This document shows positions 1 through 8,078 of a stretch of DNA of 64,000 bases, piece by piece. Source of the stretch: an uncultured Alistipes sp. (GTDB lineage Bacteria; Bacteroidota; Bacteroidia; Bacteroidales; Rikenellaceae); assembly GCA_900770635.1 (NCBI GenBank), contig CAAGLB010000140.1, positions 15,330 to 79,329 on the forward strand. The letters are read 5' to 3'. The translations under genes were made by a program, and so were the position numbers. How positions within the stretch are numbered: the first letter of the stretch is position 1; the number at the start of each line of letters is the position of its first letter. Under the pieces are notes generated by a model that saw only the letters and a list, made by a program, of their open reading frames with translations, searched no databases and had not been told where the DNA came from.

Positions 1-906
1 TTCAACTTTGTCGACAAGTTCTACTTGGGTGCTACGCTCGGATTACAGAGTGTTGATTATCAGCGCAATGTGTTCTATGGCGAAGACTATCTCTATGGTA
101 CATATCCTTCGGGCGACGAGATGCCCTATCAGTTGGAGTATATGAACTACATGCAGTCGACACGCATCTCGGGCGCAGGCGTAAACTTCAAGGTGGGTTT
201 CACGTGGCGTCCTGTGACATGGCTGCGCATAGGCGCTGCCTACCACACACGCACAGCCTACAACCTCACGCTAAACTACTATGCCGACATGTGGTCGAGC
301 ACGTACAGTGCTGGCAACAACCCTGATGGCTACGATCTCGACAGCAATGGCTACACCAATGACTATGTCGAGTCGCCAGAGTGGGAGGATGCGGGCGCTT
401 ATGCATGGCGTGTGAGTGGCCCATCACGCCTTATGGTGGGTGCTGCGGTGACCGTTGCTCAGCGCCTTATCCTTTCTGCCGACTACGAGGCTGCCTACTA
501 TAACGACATGTGGCTGCGTGGCTCGCCAATCGTGGGCCTCGACTACACGTCGACCATACACGAGATGTTCCGCAACTCCAACACAATACGCTTAGGTGCT
601 GAGTTCAGAGCTCTGCCTTGCCTCGACCTCCGTGCAGGTTATATCCATACGGGCGATGCCATCAAGCATGCCTCGTCGCTCTATACCCGCCCTTTGGCTA
701 AGGAGCAGAGCTACATAACTGCGGGCTTGGGCATTCGTTTCAATGCGACCACCTATCTCGATATTGCATATCAATATGGCAATACCCACTACACGAGCTA
801 TCAGTCGTTCTATGCTACAAACGAGAGCATGGCCATTGAGAGCCTGCCCGTAACAACTTCACTATCAAATCATATTGCAGTAGTTACGCTCGGCTTCCGC
901 TTCTAA
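1..906 (+). CDS. OmpP1/FadL-type outer-membrane transport protein, 3' part
   Basis: The frame is open from the first base, so the gene starts upstream of the window; 301 codons remain. The visible part is rich in amphipathic beta-strand pattern, with aromatic residues alternating with polar ones, and ends in VVTLGFRF, a C-terminal aromatic signal typical of outer-membrane barrels recognised by the BAM complex. Segments such as GVNFKVGFTWRPVTWLRIG and RAGYIHTG resemble the FadL/TodX family, which moves hydrophobic compounds across the outer membrane. The substrate cannot be told from sequence. It converges on the export operon at 928. The barrel assignment is secure; the FadL family call is likely rather than certain. 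Confidence 0.72.
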   Translation, partial: FNFVDKFYLGATLGLQSVDYQRNVFYGEDYLYGTYPSGDEMPYQLEYMNYMQSTRISGAGVNFKVGFTWRPVTWLRIGAAYHTRTAYNLTLNYYADMWSSTYSAGNNPDGYDLDSNGYTNDYVESPEWEDAGAYAWRVSGPSRLMVGAAVTVAQRLILSADYEAAYYNDMWLRGSPIVGLDYTSTIHEMFRNSNTIRLGAEFRALPCLDLRAGYIHTGDAIKHASSLYTRPLAKEQSYITAGLGIRFNATTYLDIAYQYGNTHYTSYQSFYATNESMAIESLPVTTSLSNHIAVVTLGFRF

Positions 907-927
907 CAGCCTTGTCCTAATTGCCGC

Positions 928-2094
928 TTAGCGGAAATCGTGCGAGGGGAGTGTGGCAATAAGAAGGTAGGCCACAGCCTGCAACCACAGTATGCCCAGC
1001 TGCGGCGCTATGTCCGAGAGCGACGAGCCCATAGAGCTTAGCTCAACAAATGTGAGGGTGGCGGGGGCTGCTGGAAACATGTAGTGCGCTGCACGCCAGC
1101 CTGTTGGTATTAGCTCTAACGGGTAGGAGATGCCAGCGATGAAGATAAGCCCTACGGAGAAGAAGGTGATAAGCACTATGGGTGCTTCACGGTCGTTGAA
1201 AAGTCGGCCAAAAGCCTGCCCAAAGAGCGAGGTGGCAAGCATGAATGGAAGCATAAGTGCGCTAAGTTTCTGCCACGAGGCGAGGTGTGGTAGGTCAAAA
1301 ATGCGTGGTAGCAGCCCAACAAGAAATATAGATAGTGCGCCGTAGATAAGGCAATACGAAGCACTCCTTGCCAGGGTTATTGTCATGCGACCGCCGAGGC
1401 CTATCTCTCTGCCTCTCAGTGGTGTTATCCTCAGCGATTTGCGCCCACCGCTATTCATGCTTATGACCATTACCATCGTCTGAAATATGATAATCACAAA
1501 TACTGCGGGGATGAGATAGTCGGCATACCCCTTCGTGGGGTTGAAGAGTGCGTTGCCCACAGCCTTGGTTGTTGTGCGTCCGTCGAGAACCACTTGCAGC
1601 GGTAGAGGAAGCGTCCAAAGCATATCTAATGTTTCGCCCTCGTCGAGTGCCAGCATCGCATCCATTATAGCCTCTACGGTGGCTTCATAGTAGAGGAATG
1701 TGGCTGTAGGCGAGAGTGTTACGAATATGGCCTGTTCACCTCTGCCTATACGTCTGCTCATGTCGTGGGGAAGGTACACGATAGCCTCGGCATCGCCACG
1801 ACTTAGCATCGAGCGTGCCTCGCCAATGTCGGCAACAGAGGCTACAACCTCGGCATTGGGCGAGGCATCTATGAGGCTTACGAGGTGGCGTGATAGCGAG
1901 GTGTGCGAGTTATCTACGACAACTATGGGTGCTTCACGAACGATGTTGGGGCGATAGAGTAGGTTGTAGAGTAGGCCGTAGGCTACCATGCCGCCAACGA
2001 TGACTATCACCGCCGATAGCGATGTGGCAATGTCCCACAACTCCTTGCGTAGCATGATGCCGAAGAGGCGCATAGTGTTATTCACTTTTCTCAT
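928..2094 (-). CDS. ABC-2 type transporter permease (second of pair)
   Basis: A 388-residue inner-membrane protein of the ABC-2 permease class (YhhJ/YbhR-like). One transmembrane helix near the N-terminus is followed by a periplasmic domain of about 150 residues, with AIVYLPHDMSRRI in the pattern usual for these proteins, and then five or so hydrophobic helices from about residue 190. It is last in an operon with tolC-like, hlyD-like and permease genes and overlaps the preceding permease by 17 bp. An alternative start at 2073 (MRLFGIMLRKEL) would remove that overlap. It probably forms a heterodimeric export channel with its neighbour. No ATP-binding protein is encoded nearby, so the energy source must be encoded elsewhere or be unusual. 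The substrate is unknown. Confidence 0.85.
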   Translation of the reverse strand: MRKVNNTMRLFGIMLRKELWDIATSLSAVIVIVGGMVAYGLLYNLLYRPNIVREAPIVVVDNSHTSLSRHLVSLIDASPNAEVVASVADIGEARSMLSRGDAEAIVYLPHDMSRRIGRGEQAIFVTLSPTATFLYYEATVEAIMDAMLALDEGETLDMLWTLPLPLQVVLDGRTTTKAVGNALFNPTKGYADYLIPAVFVIIIFQTMVMVISMNSGGRKSLRITPLRGREIGLGGRMTITLARSASYCLIYGALSIFLVGLLPRIFDLPHLASWQKLSALMLPFMLATSLFGQAFGRLFNDREAPIVLITFFSVGLIFIAGISYPLELIPTGWRAAHYMFPAAPATLTFVELSSMGSSLSDIAPQLGILWLQAVAYLLIATLPSHDFR

Positions 2095-3229
2095 AGCTTC
2101 CCGATATTATACTTTTGCGTAGGCGTGTGGCGGTCATTAGCGGCAGTAGGCAGAATGCGCCAAGCATTGCGGCGTGCCACCATACTGCGCTATATCCGCC
2201 ATCAGTGTAGAGCATATTTTGCACTATTAGGGTGAAGTGCCTGATGGGAAGAAGAAGGGCAATGTGGCGGAAAATGGGGTACATTGAGGCGATGGGAAAT
2301 GTTATGCCCGAGAGTGTTGCGCCGAGCGAGCCAATCATCGAAACAATGCTGAGTATCAACGACATATTGGGATATAGCGAGTAGATGAATAGTGCCAACG
2401 ATGTGCTCGCCACCACCAGCCCCACCATAGCTACAATCAAACCCCACGACAGGGCGATGCCTGCTATGCTGTGCATTATGCATAGTGCTGCCATGCCGCT
2501 TATGGTGAAGGTCAAAATGTAGGGTAGCGACTTGGCCACAATGGCAACGATTATGTTGCCCTCCGCCGCCGCAAGCCACTCCTTGCCATGACTCTTTTCT
2601 GAGCCGAGCGAGTAGACTATGGTTATGAGTATAACTATTTGAAACATAATGAAAAAGAATGGATCGGCAAGGTATGTGCGATAGTTGAGCGAGGCGTTGC
2701 CTATGGGGTGCGTGTCGCTCGCTATTGGCTCTACAAAAATCTCCATCTCGCTCTCCGACACCCCCATTTGGTTTGCAGTAATAACCATGGGATCGAGGCT
2801 TATGATGGTGAGCAGCGTGCGAAGTGTCGACTCCACTTGTGCACCAACCGACATGAAGGCATAGTGGTAGTAGTAGGGTATCTCTGCCCGAGTGCCCTGC
2901 ACCATGCTGCGTGTTAGGCCGTGTGGCAGCACAACATAGCCATATATCTCTCTTCGCTTCATCGCTTCCACAGCCTCGGTCATCGATGCGAAATTGTGGG
3001 CGACGTGTAGCGTGGGTGATGAGTCTATGGTGCGGACAATGTTGCGAGATGTGGCTGTAAACTCCTCATCTACAACGCCTATGGGTATATCCTCTATTGC
3101 TCCGCTGCCAAAAATTGTGGACGTGAAGAGTGCAGAAAATAGCGGTATGCCTATGGTGGCTATCCACAGCAGTGGGCGATGAGCAATGATGCCCACCTCT
3201 CGTCGCACAACTCGCCATAGTGCCCTCAT
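2078..3229 (-). CDS. ABC-2 type transporter permease (first of pair)
   Basis: A 383-residue permease of the same class as its downstream neighbour: one N-terminal helix (LLWIATIGIPLFSALFTSTIF), a periplasmic domain with YGYVVLPHGLTRSM, and a C-terminal block of five to six helices. The frame is open upstream to 3358, but the ATG at 3229 (MRALWRVVRREVGI) is preferred because it overlaps the hlyD-like stop in the 4-bp ATGA arrangement and the upstream extension reads as non-membrane, low-quality sequence. The two permeases are related, suggesting an old duplication that gives two halves of one channel. It works with the adjacent periplasmic adaptor and TolC-like duct to export a substrate across both membranes. 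Confidence 0.85.
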   Translation of the reverse strand: MRALWRVVRREVGIIAHRPLLWIATIGIPLFSALFTSTIFGSGAIEDIPIGVVDEEFTATSRNIVRTIDSSPTLHVAHNFASMTEAVEAMKRREIYGYVVLPHGLTRSMVQGTRAEIPYYYHYAFMSVGAQVESTLRTLLTIISLDPMVITANQMGVSESEMEIFVEPIASDTHPIGNASLNYRTYLADPFFFIMFQIVILITIVYSLGSEKSHGKEWLAAAEGNIIVAIVAKSLPYILTFTISGMAALCIMHSIAGIALSWGLIVAMVGLVVASTSLALFIYSLYPNMSLILSIVSMIGSLGATLSGITFPIASMYPIFRHIALLLPIRHFTLIVQNMLYTDGGYSAVWWHAAMLGAFCLLPLMTATRLRKSIISGSYEKSE

Positions 3230-4218
3230 CGCTCGATATCCTCCATTTTTAGCAGAACGCTCATGCCAGGGTATAGCCCCTCGATATGCGTTGTTGGTCG
3301 AGCGTGAACCTCGAAGGTGCGCATGTCGTAGCCCTTGGCAAGATGTGTGGTGCGCCATGTGGCGTAGCTACCCAGCGGCGATATATAGTATATCTCCCAC
3401 TCTATGTTTTTTGTGGAAATGGCAGGAACATCGGCTCGTAGTGTGCGCCCGAGCCAGAAGTGGGGCATCACCTCCTCACGCACGTTGAATATGGCGTAAG
3501 GCTTGTCTATCTCTACAATCGAGAGCAGCGGTGTGCCAATGCCCACCAACTCGCCATGAGCGGGGTATATCTCCGAAACAACACCCTCGGTGGGAGATGT
3601 AAGGTGGGCGTCGTGCAGTAGGGCCTCGACACCCTGGGTGCTGCTTGCTGCGGCATCGGCCATGTAGCGAGCACTTGCCTTATCCTCCTTTTGTGCGCCG
3701 CTGCGTGCAAGGAGATATTGTTCGTATGCGGCGCTCTCCGATGCTTTGGCTGAGAGGTATAGTGCCTCGGCCTCCTCTTTGCGTTGTAGCGACACGATGC
3801 TGTCTTGCCACAGGCGAAGTATTCGTTGGTAGGTGTTCTCGGCAAGTGTGCGTTGTGCCTTAGCCCCCTGCCATAGCTGTTCTGCCGAGGCAATAACCTC
3901 GCTACGGGTGCCCTCGTCAATCTTGTTGCTTTGGGCTGTGGCGGCACTCTCCAAAGCTACGGCCTGCGAGTGTAGTGCCTCGGTTTCGGGCGAGTCTATC
4001 ACTATGAGGGTGTCGCCTTGCGATATGTGGTCGCCCTCGCTAACACGTATCTCTGCAACCCTACCTGCCAGCTTACCCGATATGCGTATCTCGGGAGCTT
4101 CAATAGTGCCTTGTAGAGGTGGTGTGGTGTGGCGAGAGGTGAGTATGCCTATTATGGATAGTATGGCTATGACCAGCACGATGGCTATAAAGGCGACGTA
4201 TGGAAACTTCTGTGTCAT
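3226..4218 (-). CDS. HlyD/YbhG-type membrane fusion protein
   Basis: A 330-residue periplasmic adaptor. An N-terminal signal anchor (about residues 8-26) is followed by the first half of a biotinyl-lipoyl-like domain (ISGKLAGRVAEIRVSEGD), a long helical hairpin of about residues 75-190 rich in Ala, Glu and Gln, the second lipoyl half (LTSPTEGVVSEIYPAHGE) and a beta-barrel region. Such proteins bridge an inner-membrane ABC permease and a TolC duct. The start overlaps the stop of the tolC-like gene by 4 bp, as does its own stop with the next permease, so the four genes are translationally coupled. The family is clear; the cargo is not. Confidence 0.88.
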   Translation of the reverse strand: MTQKFPYVAFIAIVLVIAILSIIGILTSRHTTPPLQGTIEAPEIRISGKLAGRVAEIRVSEGDHISQGDTLIVIDSPETEALHSQAVALESAATAQSNKIDEGTRSEVIASAEQLWQGAKAQRTLAENTYQRILRLWQDSIVSLQRKEEAEALYLSAKASESAAYEQYLLARSGAQKEDKASARYMADAAASSTQGVEALLHDAHLTSPTEGVVSEIYPAHGELVGIGTPLLSIVEIDKPYAIFNVREEVMPHFWLGRTLRADVPAISTKNIEWEIYYISPLGSYATWRTTHLAKGYDMRTFEVHARPTTHIEGLYPGMSVLLKMEDIER

Positions 4219-5624
4219 GACTGTTGCGATGTAAAATAGGTTGTCAAACTATCTGCTCTGCCCACTAACATAAGCAGTGTGGCAAGCGATGAGTCTATCG
4301 CATATAGTGTTGCAAGTTGTGCAAGGCGTACCTCGCTTAGTCTGTGTGTGGCATCAACCACATCTGACGATGTTGCCATGCCCTCGGCAAAGGCCCGTTG
4401 CTGTGCTCGGTGTAGCTCCTCGGCAAGGGCAAGCGTCGTTTGTTGCGCTCGGTACTCGTCTAACGATGTTGTGAGAAGCGAGTAATACTTATCTATTGCC
4501 ACATATAGCTCCTCCTTGACCTTTTCCAGTGTTGTCTGTGCGCTGCGTAGTGTCGATTTTGAGCGTGCTATGGCGCTCTCACGGGCCATGCCATCGAAGA
4601 GTGTCCACTCGAGCCCTATGCCAATAACTGTGTGTGGAAACATGTTCTTGTCAAGCCCCGATGACCATAGTTGCTGATGGCCAATAAGGGCAATAGTGGG
4701 CAGGTAGCGGCTGCGCTCGGCGCTGAGCGCTGTCGAGGCAATATCCCTGCTGCTGCGTAGCGCATTTATTGTTGGTGCTGAGGTACTTAGTGTCATAAGC
4801 TCCTCTTTGGTGGGAATTGTGCTGGGAACAGATAGTGGCGTTGTGGGTATGATTATCAGCGAGTCGGCATTGAGCAGCGAGGCAAGAATATTCGCTGCCA
4901 CTCGCTCGTTGCTTTGGGCCGAGGCGAGGAGCGTTGCACTCTGGTCGTAGGCCACCTCGGCAACCAGTCTTTCGGCACGATTTATCATGCCCTCCTCTTC
5001 GAGTCTTCGGGCTTGACGTAGGTGCTCGCCATAAAGAGCCAAGGCGCTACGCCTTACCGATGTTAGCTCTCGGGCAAGCACCAATCCCCAGTAGGCCTCG
5101 GCTACGGCCGCTGCAACGCCATTGTCTGTGGCTGTGTATTGCTCCTCGGCCACCGATAACATGCCCTTGGATATGCGTGATGCCGCTATTCTGCGACCAC
5201 CGCTAAACACCACCCACAATAGCTCTGCACCCACCTCAGCACTATTGCGTGGCACTATCGGCAAGCGAAGTTGGCTCTTGCCAATGTCGTTTATCAACCC
5301 TTCGATGATGGGGTTTCCGCCAACGATTGGGGTGATGTTGCCAAGCAGCTCGCCGCCTATTTCGCCTATGGTCGTCACGGCAGCTATCTCGGTGAGGCTG
5401 TGAGAGTATTCGCCCGTTATGGCGAGTGTGGGATACCACATCGAGTTTAGCTCTTGGCCCTCGGCCTTTGCTGTGGCTATCGCCTCACGAGCCAGAGCCA
5501 GCGTGAGGTTTTGTTCGTGTGCAATAGCCAGGGCCTCATTTAGCGAGAGATGCTTTTCGGCAGCCTGGCCATACACGCACAATGGCGCACATAGCGTTAA
5601 TATGGAGATAAAAAATTTTGGCAT
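4215..5624 (-). CDS. TolC-family outer-membrane efflux protein
   Basis: A 469-residue outer-membrane duct protein. The signal peptide ends at about residue 20 (CVYGQA), followed by KHLSLNEALAIAHEQNLTL, the usual opening of the TolC repeat; a second copy of the helical repeat begins near residue 275. Internal strands such as GIGLEWTLFDGMARESAI match the barrel-strand and helix pattern of the family. It is the first gene of the export operon and overlaps hlyD by 4 bp. It probably trimerises and receives substrate through the adaptor encoded next. No -7-type promoter element was recognised in the 60 bp separating it from proC. Confidence 0.9.
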   Translation of the reverse strand: MPKFFISILTLCAPLCVYGQAAEKHLSLNEALAIAHEQNLTLALAREAIATAKAEGQELNSMWYPTLAITGEYSHSLTEIAAVTTIGEIGGELLGNITPIVGGNPIIEGLINDIGKSQLRLPIVPRNSAEVGAELLWVVFSGGRRIAASRISKGMLSVAEEQYTATDNGVAAAVAEAYWGLVLARELTSVRRSALALYGEHLRQARRLEEEGMINRAERLVAEVAYDQSATLLASAQSNERVAANILASLLNADSLIIIPTTPLSVPSTIPTKEELMTLSTSAPTINALRSSRDIASTALSAERSRYLPTIALIGHQQLWSSGLDKNMFPHTVIGIGLEWTLFDGMARESAIARSKSTLRSAQTTLEKVKEELYVAIDKYYSLLTTSLDEYRAQQTTLALAEELHRAQQRAFAEGMATSSDVVDATHRLSEVRLAQLATLYAIDSSLATLLMLVGRADSLTTYFTSQQS

Positions 5625-5683
5625 AGGGCATGTTTTACTCCTCGTAGAACAAACCCTATACCAAATAATCTATGTTTTGATTG

Positions 5684-6481
5684 TTATCTCTTTGTTGAGG
5701 CTCTAAGTCCCTCGATGACGCTCGGGGTGAAGCCAGCAGCCTCCATGGCGTTAAGGCCCTTGATGGTGAGGCCTCCGGGTGTTGTCACTCGGTCGATCTC
5801 TGCCTCGGGATGGCTATCGTTTGCGGCAAGTATGTCCACAGCACCACGCATGGTCTGCATCACTATGCGCTTGGCGTCGTCGGCACGAAAGCCCAACTCG
5901 ACGCCACCCTCCATAGCTGCACGAACATAGCGCAGGGCATAGGCTATGCCACACGATGCGAGCGATGTGCCAGCGGGGATAAGCCCCTCCTCCACAAGCA
6001 TCGCCTCGCCCAGCTCGCTGAATATCTCAACGAGGAGGTTGTCTTGTGCTGTTGATGAGCGTGCCGAGGCTATAAATGTCATGCTGCTTAGTGTGGCAAT
6101 AGCGGTGTTGGGTATTATGATATACGTTGCAGGCAGCTTGCCATCGCCCTTGTCGAGCCACTCGCCAAGCTGCGAAATGCCGAGCCCACCCACCATCGAG
6201 CCAACAGCCTGACGCTTGTAGTTGAGGTGGGGCTTAATCTCCTCTATGACCTGCTCCACCTTCCAAGGTTTCACCGCAAGCACAACCATGTCGGCTGCCA
6301 CAGCCGCCTCGTAATTATTTGTCGTAGTGTGGATTTCGGGAAACTCTTTTTTGAGCGCCTCGAGCTTAGGTGTCGATGGATTCGATACGTAGATGTCCGA
6401 TGTGGCAACCTTAGTGCCACGAGCCAAGCCACGTGCCACCGCACCACCCATATTACCAGCGCCGATTATTGCTATCTTCAT
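5684..6481 (-). CDS. proC: Pyrroline-5-carboxylate reductase
   Basis: This cytoplasmic enzyme reduces 1-pyrroline-5-carboxylate to proline with NAD(P)H, the last step of proline synthesis. The protein is 265 residues, normal for the family. It opens with the Rossmann motif IGAGNMGGAVARGL, has the family pattern VLAVKPWKVEQVIEE, and near the C-terminus the signature region RVTTPGGLTIKGLNAME. The frame extends upstream to 6532, but the ATG at 6481 places the nucleotide-binding strand directly at the N-terminus as expected. It runs in the same direction as the TolC operon, 59 bp upstream of it, so read-through is possible but not shown. Confidence 0.95.
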   Translation of the reverse strand: MKIAIIGAGNMGGAVARGLARGTKVATSDIYVSNPSTPKLEALKKEFPEIHTTTNNYEAAVAADMVVLAVKPWKVEQVIEEIKPHLNYKRQAVGSMVGGLGISQLGEWLDKGDGKLPATYIIIPNTAIATLSSMTFIASARSSTAQDNLLVEIFSELGEAMLVEEGLIPAGTSLASCGIAYALRYVRAAMEGGVELGFRADDAKRIVMQTMRGAVDILAANDSHPEAEIDRVTTPGGLTIKGLNAMEAAGFTPSVIEGLRASTKR

Positions 6482-6589
6482 AATGATTACATGTTTTCTG
6501 CTATGTAAAGGTACGCAAAATTTCCGAAACAAGGCGGCTTATGCCAAAACATTTTTTGTGTGTCGCTACATCTATCCACCGATTTTGAT

Positions 6590-6597
6590 TACCTTTG
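6590..6597 (+). promoter_or_regulatory. -7 promoter element TACCTTTG
   Basis: This matches the Bacteroidetes -7 consensus TAnnTTTG and lies only 4 bp before the ATG of the hemolysin III-like gene, so the transcript would be leaderless or nearly so. No TTTG element is seen at the usual spacing upstream. Confidence 0.5.
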
Positions 6598-6601
6598 CGC
6601 T

Positions 6602-7276
6602 ATGAACATCAAGCAAGCATACTCTCGAAAAGAGGAGATACTAAACACCTCGACACACGCCGTGGGCCTTCTGATGGCCATTGTGGTGTGTAGATTCTTT
6701 GTTATTAAGAGTGCGGACTACGCCTCGTCGCTTGGCATATTAAGCCTTGTGCTCTACTTTATTGGTGTTGCAAGCTCCTATGCCGCCTCGACAATGTACC
6801 ATGCCATACCAGCCACTCATGTCAAAAAGGCCCTTGCTCGCAAGGTCGACCATGCTGCGATATATTGGCACATTGCGGGTAGCTATACTCCCATAACGCT
6901 TATAGGCATGCGTGACGGTGGTGCACCTGTTTGGGGCATTGCCATCTGCTCGTTTGTGTGGCTTTGCGCTATTGTCGGTACGTCGCTGAGCTTCCGTAAA
7001 CTAAAGGCACATAGCTACTTAGAAACAGCATGCTACGTGCTTATGGGCCTCACTATCCTTGTTGCCTTCAAACCATTTTACGAGTGCTGCGGCCTCGAAA
7101 TAGTGTTGTGGGTTGTTGGCGAGGGTGTTGCCTATATCGTTGGTGCTGTGCTATATAGCTTCAAACAGATACCATATATCCACTCTGTGTTCCACGTATT
7201 CGTGATTCTTGGCGACATCTGCCATATGATAGCTACATGGAAACTCCTGCAGATGTTTGTGTTTGGGGCACAGTAG
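6602..7276 (+). CDS. Hemolysin III / TrhA-type membrane protein (PAQR-like)
   Basis: A 224-residue polytopic membrane protein with about seven hydrophobic helices. It shows the family's conserved features: an N-terminal EEILNTSTHAVGLL, an S-x-Y-H element (ASTMYHAIPATH), a VDHAAIYWHIAGSYTP segment and a C-terminal HSVFHVFVILGDICH with paired histidines that bind metal in the PAQR superfamily. Bacterial members have been linked to membrane energetics; a haemolytic role is historical. The ATG at 6602 is chosen over an upstream extension because family members begin close to this EE motif and a promoter element overlaps the extension. The gene stands alone, followed 54 bp later by a short-chain dehydrogenase gene. 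Confidence 0.9.
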   Translation: MNIKQAYSRKEEILNTSTHAVGLLMAIVVCRFFVIKSADYASSLGILSLVLYFIGVASSYAASTMYHAIPATHVKKALARKVDHAAIYWHIAGSYTPITLIGMRDGGAPVWGIAICSFVWLCAIVGTSLSFRKLKAHSYLETACYVLMGLTILVAFKPFYECCGLEIVLWVVGEGVAYIVGAVLYSFKQIPYIHSVFHVFVILGDICHMIATWKLLQMFVFGAQ

Positions 7277-7330
7277 ACTGTGTTTATCTATTTTGTAATA
7301 TCGAATATTGATATAGTAAAGCTAAGATTT

Positions 7331-8065
7331 ATGCGACGAGTTTTTGTTACTGGTGCGGGACATGGCATAGGACGTGCCATTGTTGAGGCGTTTAGCGCAA
7401 ATGGTGATTGTGTGGCATTTTGCGACATCGACGCCAAGCGTGGTGGCGAGGTGGTGGCAGCCACTGGAGCTCGTTTTTTTGCATTAGATGTCTGCGACAA
7501 GGTGGCATTGGAAGGAGCTATGCAGAGCCTTTTGGAGGAGTGGGGCGATATTGACATTGTCGTTAACAATGTAGGTGTCGGCAACTTTGCGCCAATAACA
7601 AGTACGTCGGTTGAGGAGTTTGAGTGTGTCATAAACACCAACTTACGCTCGGCATTTATCACCTCTCGACTGCTTGCAATACATCGACAGAAGCAGGGTG
7701 CTACAAACCACTATGGTCGTATCGTGAACCTATGCTCTACACGTTACCTGCAGAGTGAGGCAGGAACTGAAGCATATGCTGCATCGAAGGGTGGTATATG
7801 GTCATTGACTCATGCCTTGGCGGTGTCACTTGCGCCCTATCACATTACAGTAAACTGCATTGCCCCAGGCTGGATAAGTGTCAACGAGGAGGAGGTGCTA
7901 CGCCCTGAGGATCACGCTTTTCATCTATCGGGCAGGGTAGGTCGTGCCGAGGATATTGCCCGAACATGCCTCTTTCTGTGTGATCAGAGGAGCGACTTTA
8001 TAAATGGCGAGTGCATCACTGTTGATGGTGGTGTAACCAAGAAGATGATTTACCCTGAAGAGTAG
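7331..8065 (+). CDS. Short-chain dehydrogenase/reductase
   Basis: A 244-residue classical SDR oxidoreductase. The cofactor motif TGAGHGIG lies at residues 7-14, NNVG at about 81, and the catalytic S...YxxxK triad is visible as NLCSTRYL with YAASK (about residues 139 and 154). The C-terminal FINGECITVDGG is standard for this subfamily. The substrate cannot be inferred. The ATG at 7331 directly precedes the first strand of the Rossmann fold; the open stretch upstream (from 7280) is AT-rich and unlike coding sequence. The pseudouridine synthase gene follows after 13 bp, so the two may be cotranscribed. Confidence 0.9.
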   Translation: MRRVFVTGAGHGIGRAIVEAFSANGDCVAFCDIDAKRGGEVVAATGARFFALDVCDKVALEGAMQSLLEEWGDIDIVVNNVGVGNFAPITSTSVEEFECVINTNLRSAFITSRLLAIHRQKQGATNHYGRIVNLCSTRYLQSEAGTEAYAASKGGIWSLTHALAVSLAPYHITVNCIAPGWISVNEEEVLRPEDHAFHLSGRVGRAEDIARTCLFLCDQRSDFINGECITVDGGVTKKMIYPEE

Positions 8066-8078
8066 TATTATACATAGC

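Noticed and set aside
3230..3358. N-terminal extension of the first permease
   Set aside because: It overlaps the hlyD-like coding region by 133 bp and lacks permease-like sequence; the ATG at 3229 gives a standard 4-bp overlap.
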